From positions 1 through 11,927 of the forward strand of contig VAYC01000053.1 of NCBI GenBank assembly GCA_005885025.1: a stretch of 11,927 nucleotides of DNA, in the 5' to 3' direction. A program made the position numbers and the translations under genes. The notes under the pieces were generated by a model that saw only the letters and a program-made list of their open reading frames with translations, was not told the origin of the DNA and made no database searches. This DNA is from Actinomycetota bacterium. Lineage in GTDB: Bacteria > Actinomycetota > UBA4738. The stretch's first letter is position 1. The number at the start of each line of letters is the position of its first letter. Of this stretch, positions 1-6,738 are shown piece by piece.

Positions 1-469
1 CGAACGAACGCCGTCCGGCCGCGTCGAACACCAGCGTGTCCGGCTGCCCGATGAGCCCGAGCGAGTCTCTGATGGCCCCGGTCGAGTCGAACACGCTCGG
101 GTAGGTCCACCCGTACTGTTCGATGAACGTGCGGGCCTGCCCGACCTGGTCCTCGATATCGACGCCGACGAACTGGACCTGACCCTGGTGGGCGTTGGAC
201 ACGGCGGCGAGCTCGGGGCCTTCTTGCCGGCAGGGACCGCACCACGATGCCCAGATGTTCACCACGACCGGCTTGCCACGGAGCTCGATCAACAACGCTT
301 GAAAGGTCGCCGGGTCCATCCGCGGCAATGCCGTCGCGCTTGAGGGAAGCAGCGGGCCGGACGGAGGACCCGTCGGGCCCTTCCCGGAGCCGCTGCAACC
401 AGCGGCGAGCACGATGAGTGCCAGGCAGATGGCGGCCGTGGCGGCGCGAGGGGTGGCGCGCTGCTGCAT
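1..469 (-). CDS. TlpA/ResA-like thiol-disulfide oxidoreductase lipoprotein (partial, C-terminus missing)
   Basis: This frame is open from an ATG at 469 down to the left edge, giving 156 visible residues without a stop. The N-terminus has a short basic stretch, a hydrophobic core and a lipobox-like LAAGC ending at Cys25, so export and lipid anchoring are likely. A low-complexity Gly/Pro/Ser linker of about 25 residues follows. The thioredoxin fold then starts with the active site WCGPC (Cys77 and Cys80), and a cis-Pro-type segment, GQPDTLVF, lies near the visible end. Proteins of this family reduce or oxidise cysteines outside the membrane, often during cytochrome c maturation, but the actual partner cannot be told from this window. 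The ATG at 469 fits the signal peptide; an ATG at 480 is in another frame. No clear ribosome binding site is visible. The gene is divergent from the fakA-like operon. Confidence 0.88.
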   Translation of the reverse strand, partial: MQQRATPRAATAAICLALIVLAAGCSGSGKGPTGPPSGPLLPSSATALPRMDPATFQALLIELRGKPVVVNIWASWCGPCRQEGPELAAVSNAHQGQVQFVGVDIEDQVGQARTFIEQYGWTYPSVFDSTGAIRDSLGLIGQPDTLVFDAAGRRSF

Positions 470-510
470 GTCGACACCATTGTCCAATGAACGCGGCCGC
501 TTTCGGGGCC

Positions 511-522
511 GATGTTATACTC
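511..522. promoter_or_regulatory. Overlapping divergent -10 elements between tlpA-like and fakA-like genes
   Basis: On the plus strand TATACT (516-521) is preceded by TG one base upstream, an extended -10 arrangement. It would start transcription near 528, about 27 bases before the fakA-like ATG. On the minus strand the same bases read TATAAC (519-514), about 45 bases ahead of the lipoprotein start. No convincing -35 hexamer is seen on either side. The site is AT-rich in a GC-rich surrounding and sits in the only divergent gap of the window. The promoter role is inferred. Confidence 0.45.
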
Positions 523-554
523 CGGCCGAAAGTGCCCCTCTACCAGCGGTTTTG

Positions 555-2177
555 ATGCCGGGCACCCTCGACCTGGCGACCTTCCGGCGGGCCTTGGAGA
601 TCTTCGCCGAGGAGCTTCGGGGCCATCGAGAAGAGATCGACTCCCTGAACGTCTACCCGGTTCCCGATGGTGATACGGGCACCAACCTGCTGATGACGCA
701 GGAAGCCGTCGTGACGGCGCTGGCCTCCCTGCCGCCCGAGGGAGTGGAGCCGGACGAATTGGGAGCCGCGATCTCGCGAGCCTCGCTCAAGGGGGCCCGG
801 GGGAACTCGGGCGTGATCCTCTCTCAGATCCTGCGCGCGATATGCGAGCGCCTTGCGGCCGACGGAACATTGGGGCCAGGCGAGCTGGCGGCGGCGCTCG
901 AGCACGCCTCGGAGGAAGCCCACCGAGCCGTGGCCAGGCCAGTCGAAGGAACGATGCTCTCGGTGATCCGCGACGCGGCGGGGATGGCCACTGACGCTGC
1001 GGCGTCCGAGCGCGACGGCGATGACGTGACGCCGATCATCGAGGCCGCGCTGGGCGAGGCGCGCCGTTCGCTCGCCCGAACCACGGAACGACTCCCCGAG
1101 TTGACGCAGGCACGGGTGGTAGACGCCGGTGGGAAGGGGATCGTGCTGATGCTGGCCGCACTGCTCGCTGCCGTCCAGCGACGAACGCCCGCCGAGCCCA
1201 TCGGCCCGTTGGGTCCGATCGGCCGCTCCTGGGCGGACGGGGTGCGCGCCGAGCTGGACTTTCGAAACGAGGTGCAGTACCTGCTGGAGGCCGATGCCTC
1301 CTCCCTCGGGGCGCTCCGTGGTGCCCTTGCCGGCATCGGGGACTCGCTGGTGGTGGTCGGAGGAGGCGGGCTCTACAACGTGCACGTCCACACGAACGAG
1401 CCAGGGCAGGCGGTCGCCGCCGGCTCGCGCGCCGGGCACACCAGCAACGTCCAGATCGCCGACCTGCAAGAAAGCGTGACGCGCTGCCTCGCCGGACAGG
1501 CCAGGGCGACGCGCGTGGCCGAGCAGGTCTGCGCGCTCGTCGTGGTGGCGGAGGGCGACGGCATCATCCGCACGTTTCGTTCGCTCGGGGCGGTGGTGCT
1601 GAAGGGAGGGCCGGGCCACCACCCATCGGTGGTTGACCTCGTCGCTGCTATCGAGGGCGCCCCGTCCGGCGCGATCGTCGTTCTACTGAATCATCGAGAT
1701 ATCGTCCCGGCTGCGGATGGGGCAGCCGCAGCGACGTCGAAAGAGGTCTGGGTCATTCCCAGTTCGTCGATGCCGGCCGGCCTGTCCGCGGCCGCGGCGT
1801 TCAACCCCCTGGCAACCCTCCAAGAAAATGCAAAGGTGATGGAAGCGGCGATCGGAGCGTGCCGCACAGGAGTGCTGACCCGAGCCGGGAGCGAAGCAGA
1901 AACACCGGCCGGACCTGTCAGGCGAGGAGAGTGGCTGGGCCTGGCTGAAGGCGATGTGGTCGCGGTTGGCGCCGCGGCCGATGCGACGGCCGTCGAGGTG
2001 GTGCGGCGGCTTGGTGCGGAGACGGCGGAGATGATCACGGTGATCGTGGGCGCGGACGTCGCCGCCGACGACCGACGGGCGGTCGAGTCGATCCTTCGGA
2101 TCTCCTTCCCGACCCTGGAACTCGAACTCCTGGAAGGCGGCCCACCCGCGTCTCCCTTCCTGATCGGGGTGGAGTGA
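555..2177 (+). CDS. DAK2-domain (FakA/YloV-like) kinase
   Basis: From ATG 555 this encodes 540 residues. The N-terminal DhaL/DAK2 domain (about 5-205) has the metal and nucleotide motif PVPDGDTGTN (35-44), a glycine-rich KGARGNSG loop (79-86) and VVDAGGKGIV (188-197). The middle domain contains VHVHT (276-280). The C-terminal EDD-like part has GGPGHHPS (351-358) and ends in PFLIGVE. Relatives phosphorylate fatty acids held by a FakB partner, allowing exogenous fatty acids to enter phospholipid synthesis. No fakB lies nearby, so this substrate is a family-based inference. The Cys of Firmicute FakA that pairs with the two His appears to be Glu239 here, which I recall as usual for actinobacterial members. 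The frame is open upstream to 414, but those residues lie inside the divergent gap and do not resemble the family, so ATG 555 is preferred. It heads the plus-strand operon, 13 bases before recG. Confidence 0.88.
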   Translation: MPGTLDLATFRRALEIFAEELRGHREEIDSLNVYPVPDGDTGTNLLMTQEAVVTALASLPPEGVEPDELGAAISRASLKGARGNSGVILSQILRAICERLAADGTLGPGELAAALEHASEEAHRAVARPVEGTMLSVIRDAAGMATDAAASERDGDDVTPIIEAALGEARRSLARTTERLPELTQARVVDAGGKGIVLMLAALLAAVQRRTPAEPIGPLGPIGRSWADGVRAELDFRNEVQYLLEADASSLGALRGALAGIGDSLVVVGGGGLYNVHVHTNEPGQAVAAGSRAGHTSNVQIADLQESVTRCLAGQARATRVAEQVCALVVVAEGDGIIRTFRSLGAVVLKGGPGHHPSVVDLVAAIEGAPSGAIVVLLNHRDIVPAADGAAAATSKEVWVIPSSSMPAGLSAAAAFNPLATLQENAKVMEAAIGACRTGVLTRAGSEAETPAGPVRRGEWLGLAEGDVVAVGAAADATAVEVVRRLGAETAEMITVIVGADVAADDRRAVESILRISFPTLELELLEGGPPASPFLIGVE

Positions 2178-2190
2178 GGGCGGGATCGAC

Positions 2191-4422
2191 ATGACCGACG
2201 GCTCGTCGTTGACGCTCGAGAGCTCGGTCGCGGCCATCGACCCTCGGGTGGCGAACCGCCGGACCGGCTTCCGGACCAAGGGCCCGCCCGCCCACGACGT
2301 GCTGGCGGAGTCGTTCGGCATCGGCACCGTGGGCCAACTCCTCCGTCACTACCCTCGCCGGTACATCGATCGCTCGGCCACCGTCCCCGTCGGAGAACTG
2401 CGTTTTCGCCAGGGACAGCAGGTGACCGTCATCGGCCGCGTCAAGCGGGTCGACCGGCGCGTGACCAGACGGAGGCAGTCGATGGTCACGGTCAAACTGT
2501 ACGACGGAACGGGCACGCTCGACCTCGTCTTCTTCAACCAGCCGTGGACGGCGGGCACGTACCGGGAGGGGATCGAGCTGGCGGTGTCGGGGCTGGCCGC
2601 CGTGTACCGGGGACGTCTGCAGCTCGCGAACCAGGAAGTGGAGGTCCTCCGCGGAGACGAGGCCGAGAAGGTACACACGGGCAGGATCACGCCGGTGCAC
2701 TCAGCTGCGGAGGGGATCAGTACCCGGACGATCCGGGAGCTGGTCTACCGCTCGCTCGAACGCCTCCCGGTGATCGACGACCCGCTTCCTCGGGAGATCG
2801 TGGCGGACGAAGCGCTCGAACCCGAGGACGCCGCGCTGCGAGCGATCCACTTCCCCGAGGACCCTTCATCGTTGGAGCAAGCCAGGGACCGGTTGAAATT
2901 CGACGAGCTCTTCGCGCTCGAGCTCGGGGTGGCCTACCGGAAGCGACGCGTCGAACGAACGGAGAAGGGCGTCGTTCACGTGAGCGAAGGCGACCTGACC
3001 CGCGCCTACCTCGCCGCGTTGCCGTTCGACCTCACGGAAGCCCAGCAGCGGGCCATCAAGGAGGTCGGCGAGGACCTGGCCGCGCGGCGGCCGATGAACC
3101 GCTTGCTCCAGGGCGACGTGGGTTCGGGGAAGACCGTCGTCGCGCTGTACGCCGCACTGGCGGCGGTCCAGTCCGGCCACCAGGCGACGATCATGGCGCC
3201 CACGGAAGTGCTCGCGGGCCAGCATTCTCGAACCGCGCGGATGCTCATGGCTTCCGTCGGTGGGCGCGACTTGGTGTCCTCTCCGGCCCGACGCCCTGCC
3301 GACGATCAGCCGACCCTGCTCGACGGATTGGCCGCAGAGGAACGGGAGAACGGAGAAGCCGTGACCTTCGCCCTGCTCACGGCCTCCACCACCGGGAAGG
3401 ACCGCCAGCGAGTGTTGGAAGGGATCCGCGAGGGCACCGTCGACCTGGTGATCGGGACGCACGCCCTGGTGCAAGAGGGCGTGGAGTTCGCCGACCTGAC
3501 CGTCGCCGTGATCGACGAGCAGCACCGTTTCGGCGTGCATCAGCGCGTGGTGCTGAAGGAGAAGGGCGTGCACCCCGACGTGCTGATCATGACCGCGACG
3601 CCCATCCCCAGGACGTTGGCCCTGACGTATTACGGGGACCTCGACGTCTCGACCCTCGACGAGATGCCGGCCGGGCGGCGGCCCGTGGCCACGACCGTGG
3701 TCCGGACGCCGGCCGAGCGAACCCAGGCCTACGAGCGGGTGCGTGAGGAGGTCGCAGCCGGCCGGCAGGCGTTCGTGGTCTGCGCCGCCATCGACGAGGC
3801 CAATCGGCTGGAGGTCCGGGCTGCCGAAAAAGAGGCGGAACGTCTGGCGAAGGATGTGTTCCCGGACCTGCGCCTCGAGCTGCTGCACGGCAGGATGCGT
3901 CCGGCGGAGAAAGAGGCGGTCATGGACCGCTTCCGGGCGGGAGCGGCGGACGTGCTGATCTCCACCACGGTCATCGAGGTTGGCGTCGACGTCCCCAATG
4001 CCACGGTCATGCTCGTGGAGAACGCCGAGCGGTTCGGCCTGGCCCAGCTCCACCAGCTTCGGGGGCGGATCGGCCGCGGCAACCATCCCTCCTACTGCAT
4101 CCTGTTCGACGAGAGCCACCCGGACAACTCCGAAGCGCGGGCGCGTCTCGAAGCGATCACCCGAACGACGGACGGATTCGAGCTGGCCGACGAGGATCTC
4201 CGCCTGCGGGGAGAGGGGACCCTGTTCGATGTCAGGCAGTCCGGCATGCCCGACCTCAAGCTGGCCCGGCTGGCGGAGGACGCCGACCTGGTGAGGCGGG
4301 CCCGAACTCGGGCCTTCGCTGCCGTCGACGCAGACCCTGGCCTGGATCGCCACCCCGAATTGCTCGACCTCCTGCGGCAGTCGTTTTCCGGTGAGGCCAT
4401 CGAGTGGTTGTTCCATTCATGA
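2191..4422 (+). CDS. recG: ATP-dependent DNA helicase RecG
   Basis: The 743-residue protein has the usual RecG length. It remodels stalled replication forks and Holliday junctions by translocating on double-stranded DNA. The N-terminal wedge/OB-fold region spans about 35-165. The helicase core follows: GDVGSGKT (Walker A, 308-315), APTEVLA (336-342), the DEQH box (442-445), MTATPIPRTL (467-476), TTVIEVGVDVPN (592-603) and QLRGRIGRG (622-630). The RecG-specific C-terminal region has RGEGTLFDVRQSG (673-685), where many RecG proteins have a form nearer RGxGxxLGTRQ. An Ala/Arg/Asp-rich insert at about 362-392 lies between helicase motifs. The ATG at 2191 follows a GAGGGCGGG stretch (2176-2184) that overlaps the previous stop. 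The downstream rsmD start lies 7 bases after the stop, so translation is probably coupled. Confidence 0.97.
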   Translation: MTDGSSLTLESSVAAIDPRVANRRTGFRTKGPPAHDVLAESFGIGTVGQLLRHYPRRYIDRSATVPVGELRFRQGQQVTVIGRVKRVDRRVTRRRQSMVTVKLYDGTGTLDLVFFNQPWTAGTYREGIELAVSGLAAVYRGRLQLANQEVEVLRGDEAEKVHTGRITPVHSAAEGISTRTIRELVYRSLERLPVIDDPLPREIVADEALEPEDAALRAIHFPEDPSSLEQARDRLKFDELFALELGVAYRKRRVERTEKGVVHVSEGDLTRAYLAALPFDLTEAQQRAIKEVGEDLAARRPMNRLLQGDVGSGKTVVALYAALAAVQSGHQATIMAPTEVLAGQHSRTARMLMASVGGRDLVSSPARRPADDQPTLLDGLAAEERENGEAVTFALLTASTTGKDRQRVLEGIREGTVDLVIGTHALVQEGVEFADLTVAVIDEQHRFGVHQRVVLKEKGVHPDVLIMTATPIPRTLALTYYGDLDVSTLDEMPAGRRPVATTVVRTPAERTQAYERVREEVAAGRQAFVVCAAIDEANRLEVRAAEKEAERLAKDVFPDLRLELLHGRMRPAEKEAVMDRFRAGAADVLISTTVIEVGVDVPNATVMLVENAERFGLAQLHQLRGRIGRGNHPSYCILFDESHPDNSEARARLEAITRTTDGFELADEDLRLRGEGTLFDVRQSGMPDLKLARLAEDADLVRRARTRAFAAVDADPGLDRHPELLDLLRQSFSGEAIEWLFHS

Positions 4423-4429
4423 CCCCGCG

Positions 4430-4975
4430 GTGAGGATCGTTGCGGGCGCGGCCAAGGGCACGCGACTGGCCCCTGTCCCGGCGGGCACCCGTCCCATGTC
4501 CGACCGGGCGCGCGAGGGATTGTTCTCGAGCCTGGGCAGCACCGTGGAGTCGGTCCGGGTCCTCGACCTGTTCGCCGGGAGCGGCGCCATCGGGATCGAG
4601 GCCCTGTCGCGGGGCGCCGAGAGCGCGTCGTTCGTGGACTCGGCCCCGGGTGCCGTCAGGACGATCAACGAGAACCTCCGCCGGACCAAGCTGGTCCGCC
4701 GGGGGAAGGTTCGGCGCGTCGATGCCCTGCGCGCCGTCCGGGAGCGGCCGGGGCCCTTCGACCTGGTCGTGCTGGATCCCCCCTACCGGCTTGAGCAGCC
4801 CTACCTCGACGCATTGCTCGCCGAAATAGCAGGTCAGAGAGTTGTGGCCCCCGGCGGCCGGGTGGTGATGAGCCGTTCCACCCGAACTTACATGCCTGTA
4901 ATTCCAGTAAACTGGCAACTCGAACGGCGGCTCTCCTACGGGGACAGCATCGTCTTCATATTCCGTATCCCGTGA
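4430..4975 (+). CDS. rsmD: 16S rRNA (guanine-N2)-methyltransferase RsmD
   Basis: Starting at GTG 4430, the product is 181 residues beginning MRIVAGAAKGTRL, which matches the usual RsmD N-terminus. A start at GTG 4391 is possible but would overlap recG and add 13 unrelated residues. The S-adenosylmethionine-binding motif LDLFAGSGAIGIEALSRGA (45-63) and the catalytic DPPY (116-119) are intact. Members methylate a guanine of 16S rRNA (G966 in E. coli) during 30S assembly. No Shine-Dalgarno sequence is visible, so coupling to recG is likely. The 3' end of the gene includes a short AT-rich dip (about 4885-4920) in otherwise GC-rich DNA. The pairing with coaD downstream is widespread in bacteria. 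Confidence 0.95.
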   Translation: MRIVAGAAKGTRLAPVPAGTRPMSDRAREGLFSSLGSTVESVRVLDLFAGSGAIGIEALSRGAESASFVDSAPGAVRTINENLRRTKLVRRGKVRRVDALRAVRERPGPFDLVVLDPPYRLEQPYLDALLAEIAGQRVVAPGGRVVMSRSTRTYMPVIPVNWQLERRLSYGDSIVFIFRIP

Positions 4976-4979
4976 CCGC

Positions 4980-4985
4980 AGGAGG
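4980..4985 (+). promoter_or_regulatory. Strong ribosome binding site of coaD
   Basis: AGGAGG lies 9 bases before the ATG at 4995. It is the best Shine-Dalgarno match in the window and settles the coaD start. Confidence 0.7.
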
Positions 4986-4994
4986 CACACGAGG

Positions 4995-5483
4995 ATGGGG
5001 CGCACCGCCCTGTGTCCCGGGACCTTCGATCCCGTAACGAACGGCCATGTCGACATCATCCAGCGGGCCAGCCGCTGCTTCGATGCCGTGGTGGTGGGCG
5101 TCCTCGCTAACCCGAGCAAGGACCCGCTGTTCGGCTTGGAGGACCGGGTGGCCATGTTGAAGGAGGCCGTGTCCGACATCGCCGGCGTGGAGGTGGCCTC
5201 GTTCTCCGGGCTGCTTGTGGAGTACGCGAAAGCGAGGGGGATCGGAGTGGTGGTGAAAGGACTGCGGGGGGAGGGCGACTTCGACTTCGAGCTGAAGATG
5301 GCCCAGATGAACCAGCACCTCACGGGAGTGGAGACTTTCTTCCTCCCCACGAACCCCCAGTGGTCGTTCATCTCCTCTTCCCTGATCAAGGAAGTGGTCC
5401 GGTTCGGCGGGGACGTGTCTGGGTTGGTGCCACCCTTCGTCCAGGACCGCCTCGAGGAGCGGCTCGCTTTCGGGAGGGAGTGA
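4995..5483 (+). CDS. coaD: Phosphopantetheine adenylyltransferase CoaD
   Basis: The 162-residue protein has the normal length for CoaD, which transfers AMP from ATP to 4'-phosphopantetheine, the penultimate step of coenzyme A synthesis in the cytoplasm. The nucleotidyltransferase motif GTFDPVTNGH (9-18) carries the T/HxGH signature. VVKGLRG and the later SFISSSLIKEV (ISSSxxKE motif) are also present, so every expected active-site element is seen. The start is fixed by AGGAGG at a good distance. The stop region overlaps or directly abuts the next gene, depending on which GTG that gene uses. Confidence 0.97.
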   Translation: MGRTALCPGTFDPVTNGHVDIIQRASRCFDAVVVGVLANPSKDPLFGLEDRVAMLKEAVSDIAGVEVASFSGLLVEYAKARGIGVVVKGLRGEGDFDFELKMAQMNQHLTGVETFFLPTNPQWSFISSSLIKEVVRFGGDVSGLVPPFVQDRLEERLAFGRE

Positions 5484-5491
5484 GGCCCGTC

Positions 5492-6004
5492 GTGGACATC
5501 GGCGCGCGATTGCAGCAGATCGAGGAGCTGGTCCGCGCGGCCCAGCGGGTGCCGCTCTCCTCGAGCGTGCTGGTGAACCAGCAGGAGTTCCTGGAGATCC
5601 TGGAGGCCGCCCAGAACGAGCTGCCCGAGGAGATCAAGCAAGCCCGTTGGGTCGTGAAGGATCGCGAGGAGCTCCTGTCCAAGGCCCGCCGCGACGGGGA
5701 GGGGCTGGTGACCCAGGCCCAGGAGGAAGCGGCCCGCCTGGTCTCGCGGGAAGAGGTCGTGCGGTCCGCAGAAGAAGAAGCCGAACGGGTCCTGGGAGAG
5801 GCCCGCGAACAAGCCCGACAGATGCGCCTGGAAGCCGAGGACTACGTGGACGCGAAGCTGGCCCAGTTCGAGATCGCCATCGAGCGCACGATGGGCGAGT
5901 TGCAGAAGGCCATCGGCCAGGTCCGCCGGGGGCGGGACAAGCTGCGGGGCGGGACGGTGGCGGAGGAGGAGTTCGGACCAGGGGAGCTCGGGGAGCAGAA
6001 ATGA
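5492..6004 (+). CDS. DivIVA/SepIVA-like coiled-coil protein
   Basis: The 170-residue product is highly charged and almost wholly helical. A short N-terminal helix and a segment VLVNQQEFLEILEAAQNELP (26-45) are followed by a long Glu/Ala/Arg-rich coiled coil (about 46-150) and a loose acidic tail. There is no transmembrane segment. The position between coaD and yceD matches mycobacterial Rv2927c (SepIVA), a DivIVA-domain protein linked to cell division and envelope synthesis, although this copy is clearly shorter than the roughly 245-residue mycobacterial protein. Such proteins are sometimes labelled ATP synthase subunit b-like, but the lack of a membrane anchor and the absence of atp genes argue against that. 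GTG 5492 is preferred, with TGAGG 6 bases upstream; GTG 5480 overlapping the coaD stop is an alternative. The stop overlaps the next start as ATGA. Confidence 0.75.
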   Translation: MDIGARLQQIEELVRAAQRVPLSSSVLVNQQEFLEILEAAQNELPEEIKQARWVVKDREELLSKARRDGEGLVTQAQEEAARLVSREEVVRSAEEEAERVLGEAREQARQMRLEAEDYVDAKLAQFEIAIERTMGELQKAIGQVRRGRDKLRGGTVAEEEFGPGELGEQK

Positions 6005-6507
6005 GCATGGTCATCGACGTGCGCGATCTGGTGGCACAGCCGGGGTCCTCGCGGGCCGTCCGGCTGGACGAAGCCGTCCCTGGGATGGCCACCCAGCTGG
6101 TCTCGGTACCTGATGACCGGCCTGTCGGCGCCGACCTCCTCCTGGAGAACGTCGTCGACGGTGTCCTGGTGACCGGGCCGGTGTCGGTGGTGATGAACCT
6201 TTCCTGCGCTCGCTGTCTGAAGTCGTTCGACCGAGGCTTCACCTTCGAGGTGCAGGAGCTGTTCGTGCCCGAAGCCAACCCCGGGGACGATCAGTATCCC
6301 CTCGGCGAGGAAGGACACCTGGACCTCGAGCCGATGATCCGCGATGTGGTGGTGCTGGCCATGCCGTTCGCTCCGCTCTGCCGGCCGGATTGCCAGGGGC
6401 TCTGCGCGAGGTGCGGCGGTGACCGCAACCTCGGGGAGTGCGCGTGCCCGCCGGAGGTCGACGTTCGATGGGCACCTCTGTTGGACCTGAAACTCGACGA
6501 AAACTGA
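6001..6507 (+). CDS. DUF177/YceD family protein, rRNA accumulation factor
   Basis: This encodes 168 residues of the YceD (DUF177) family. Members are usually encoded next to rpmF and are needed for normal 23S rRNA levels; the molecular role is not firmly settled. The first Cys pair, CARC (69-72), sits after the N-terminal beta-rich half. The C-terminal part has Cys at 127, 131, 135, 138, 147 and 149, the typical arrangement ending in GLCARCGG and GECAC. These suggest metal binding, although this is not shown by the sequence alone. GGGGAG at 5990-5995 supports ATG 6001, which overlaps the previous stop; ATG 6007 is a second option. The gene is 36 bases upstream of rpmF, as in many bacteria. 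Confidence 0.92.
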   Translation: MSMVIDVRDLVAQPGSSRAVRLDEAVPGMATQLVSVPDDRPVGADLLLENVVDGVLVTGPVSVVMNLSCARCLKSFDRGFTFEVQELFVPEANPGDDQYPLGEEGHLDLEPMIRDVVVLAMPFAPLCRPDCQGLCARCGGDRNLGECACPPEVDVRWAPLLDLKLDEN

Positions 6508-6523
6508 AGGACGACGGAAGAAG

Positions 6524-6531
6524 AAAAGGAG
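6524..6531 (+). promoter_or_regulatory. Ribosome binding site of rpmF
   Basis: AAAAGGAG is 12 bases before the ATG at 6544, a slightly long distance. An ATG at 6534 is too close to it and is in another frame that does not give L32. Confidence 0.5.
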
Positions 6532-6543
6532 CGATGACCAGCC

Positions 6544-6720
6544 ATGCCGACCCCGAAGAGAAAGATGGCCAAGTCCAGGACCAGCTCGCGGCGATCGCAG
6601 TGGAAGTCGACCCCGCCCACGTACGCCGAGTGTCCGCAGTGCCACCAGCCGAAGCTGCCGCACCGGGTCTGCGCGAACTGCGGCTACTACGGTGGCAAGC
6701 AGGTCCTCGAGGTGGAGTAA
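6544..6720 (+). CDS. rpmF: 50S ribosomal protein bL32 (zinc-binding form)
   Basis: This short gene encodes 58 residues beginning MPTPKRKMAKSRTSSRR, the basic N-terminal tail typical of bL32, followed by the conserved Gln-Trp pair (19-20). Four cysteines at 30, 33, 43 and 46 form two CxxC pairs, so this is the zinc-ribbon (C+) form rather than a zinc-free paralogue. Some actinobacteria keep both forms and switch by zinc supply; nothing here shows whether a second copy exists. It sits between yceD and rnc, its standard neighbours, and a GGGGAG follows its stop directly as the likely binding site for rnc. Confidence 0.97.
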   Translation: MPTPKRKMAKSRTSSRRSQWKSTPPTYAECPQCHQPKLPHRVCANCGYYGGKQVLEVE

Positions 6721-6738
6721 GGGGAGCGACCGATTCGC

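Noticed and set aside
289..480. Minus-strand frame of 63 codons starting at 480
   Set aside because: It is out of frame with the lipoprotein, whose signal peptide, lipobox and WCGPC site are all in the frame from 469.
414..554. Longer N-terminus of the fakA-like protein from ATG 414
   Set aside because: It overlaps the signal-peptide region of the divergent lipoprotein gene and the probable promoter, and it does not resemble the family.
540..1622. Minus-strand open frame of 360 codons opposite the fakA-like gene
   Set aside because: It mirrors a clear kinase gene, has no recognisable domain, and long antisense frames are expected in GC-rich DNA with GC-ending codons.
2544..3746. Plus-strand open frame of 400 codons inside recG
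   Set aside because: It is a frame shadow rich in Arg, Gly and Pro; recG motifs span the same bases in the true frame.
2866..4416. Minus-strand open frame of 516 codons opposite recG
   Set aside because: It has no domain or start context, and the helicase on the other strand is unambiguous.
4256..5812. Minus-strand open frame of 518 codons crossing the ends of recG, rsmD, coaD and the coiled-coil gene
   Set aside because: It spans several well-supported genes on the other strand and shows no family similarity.
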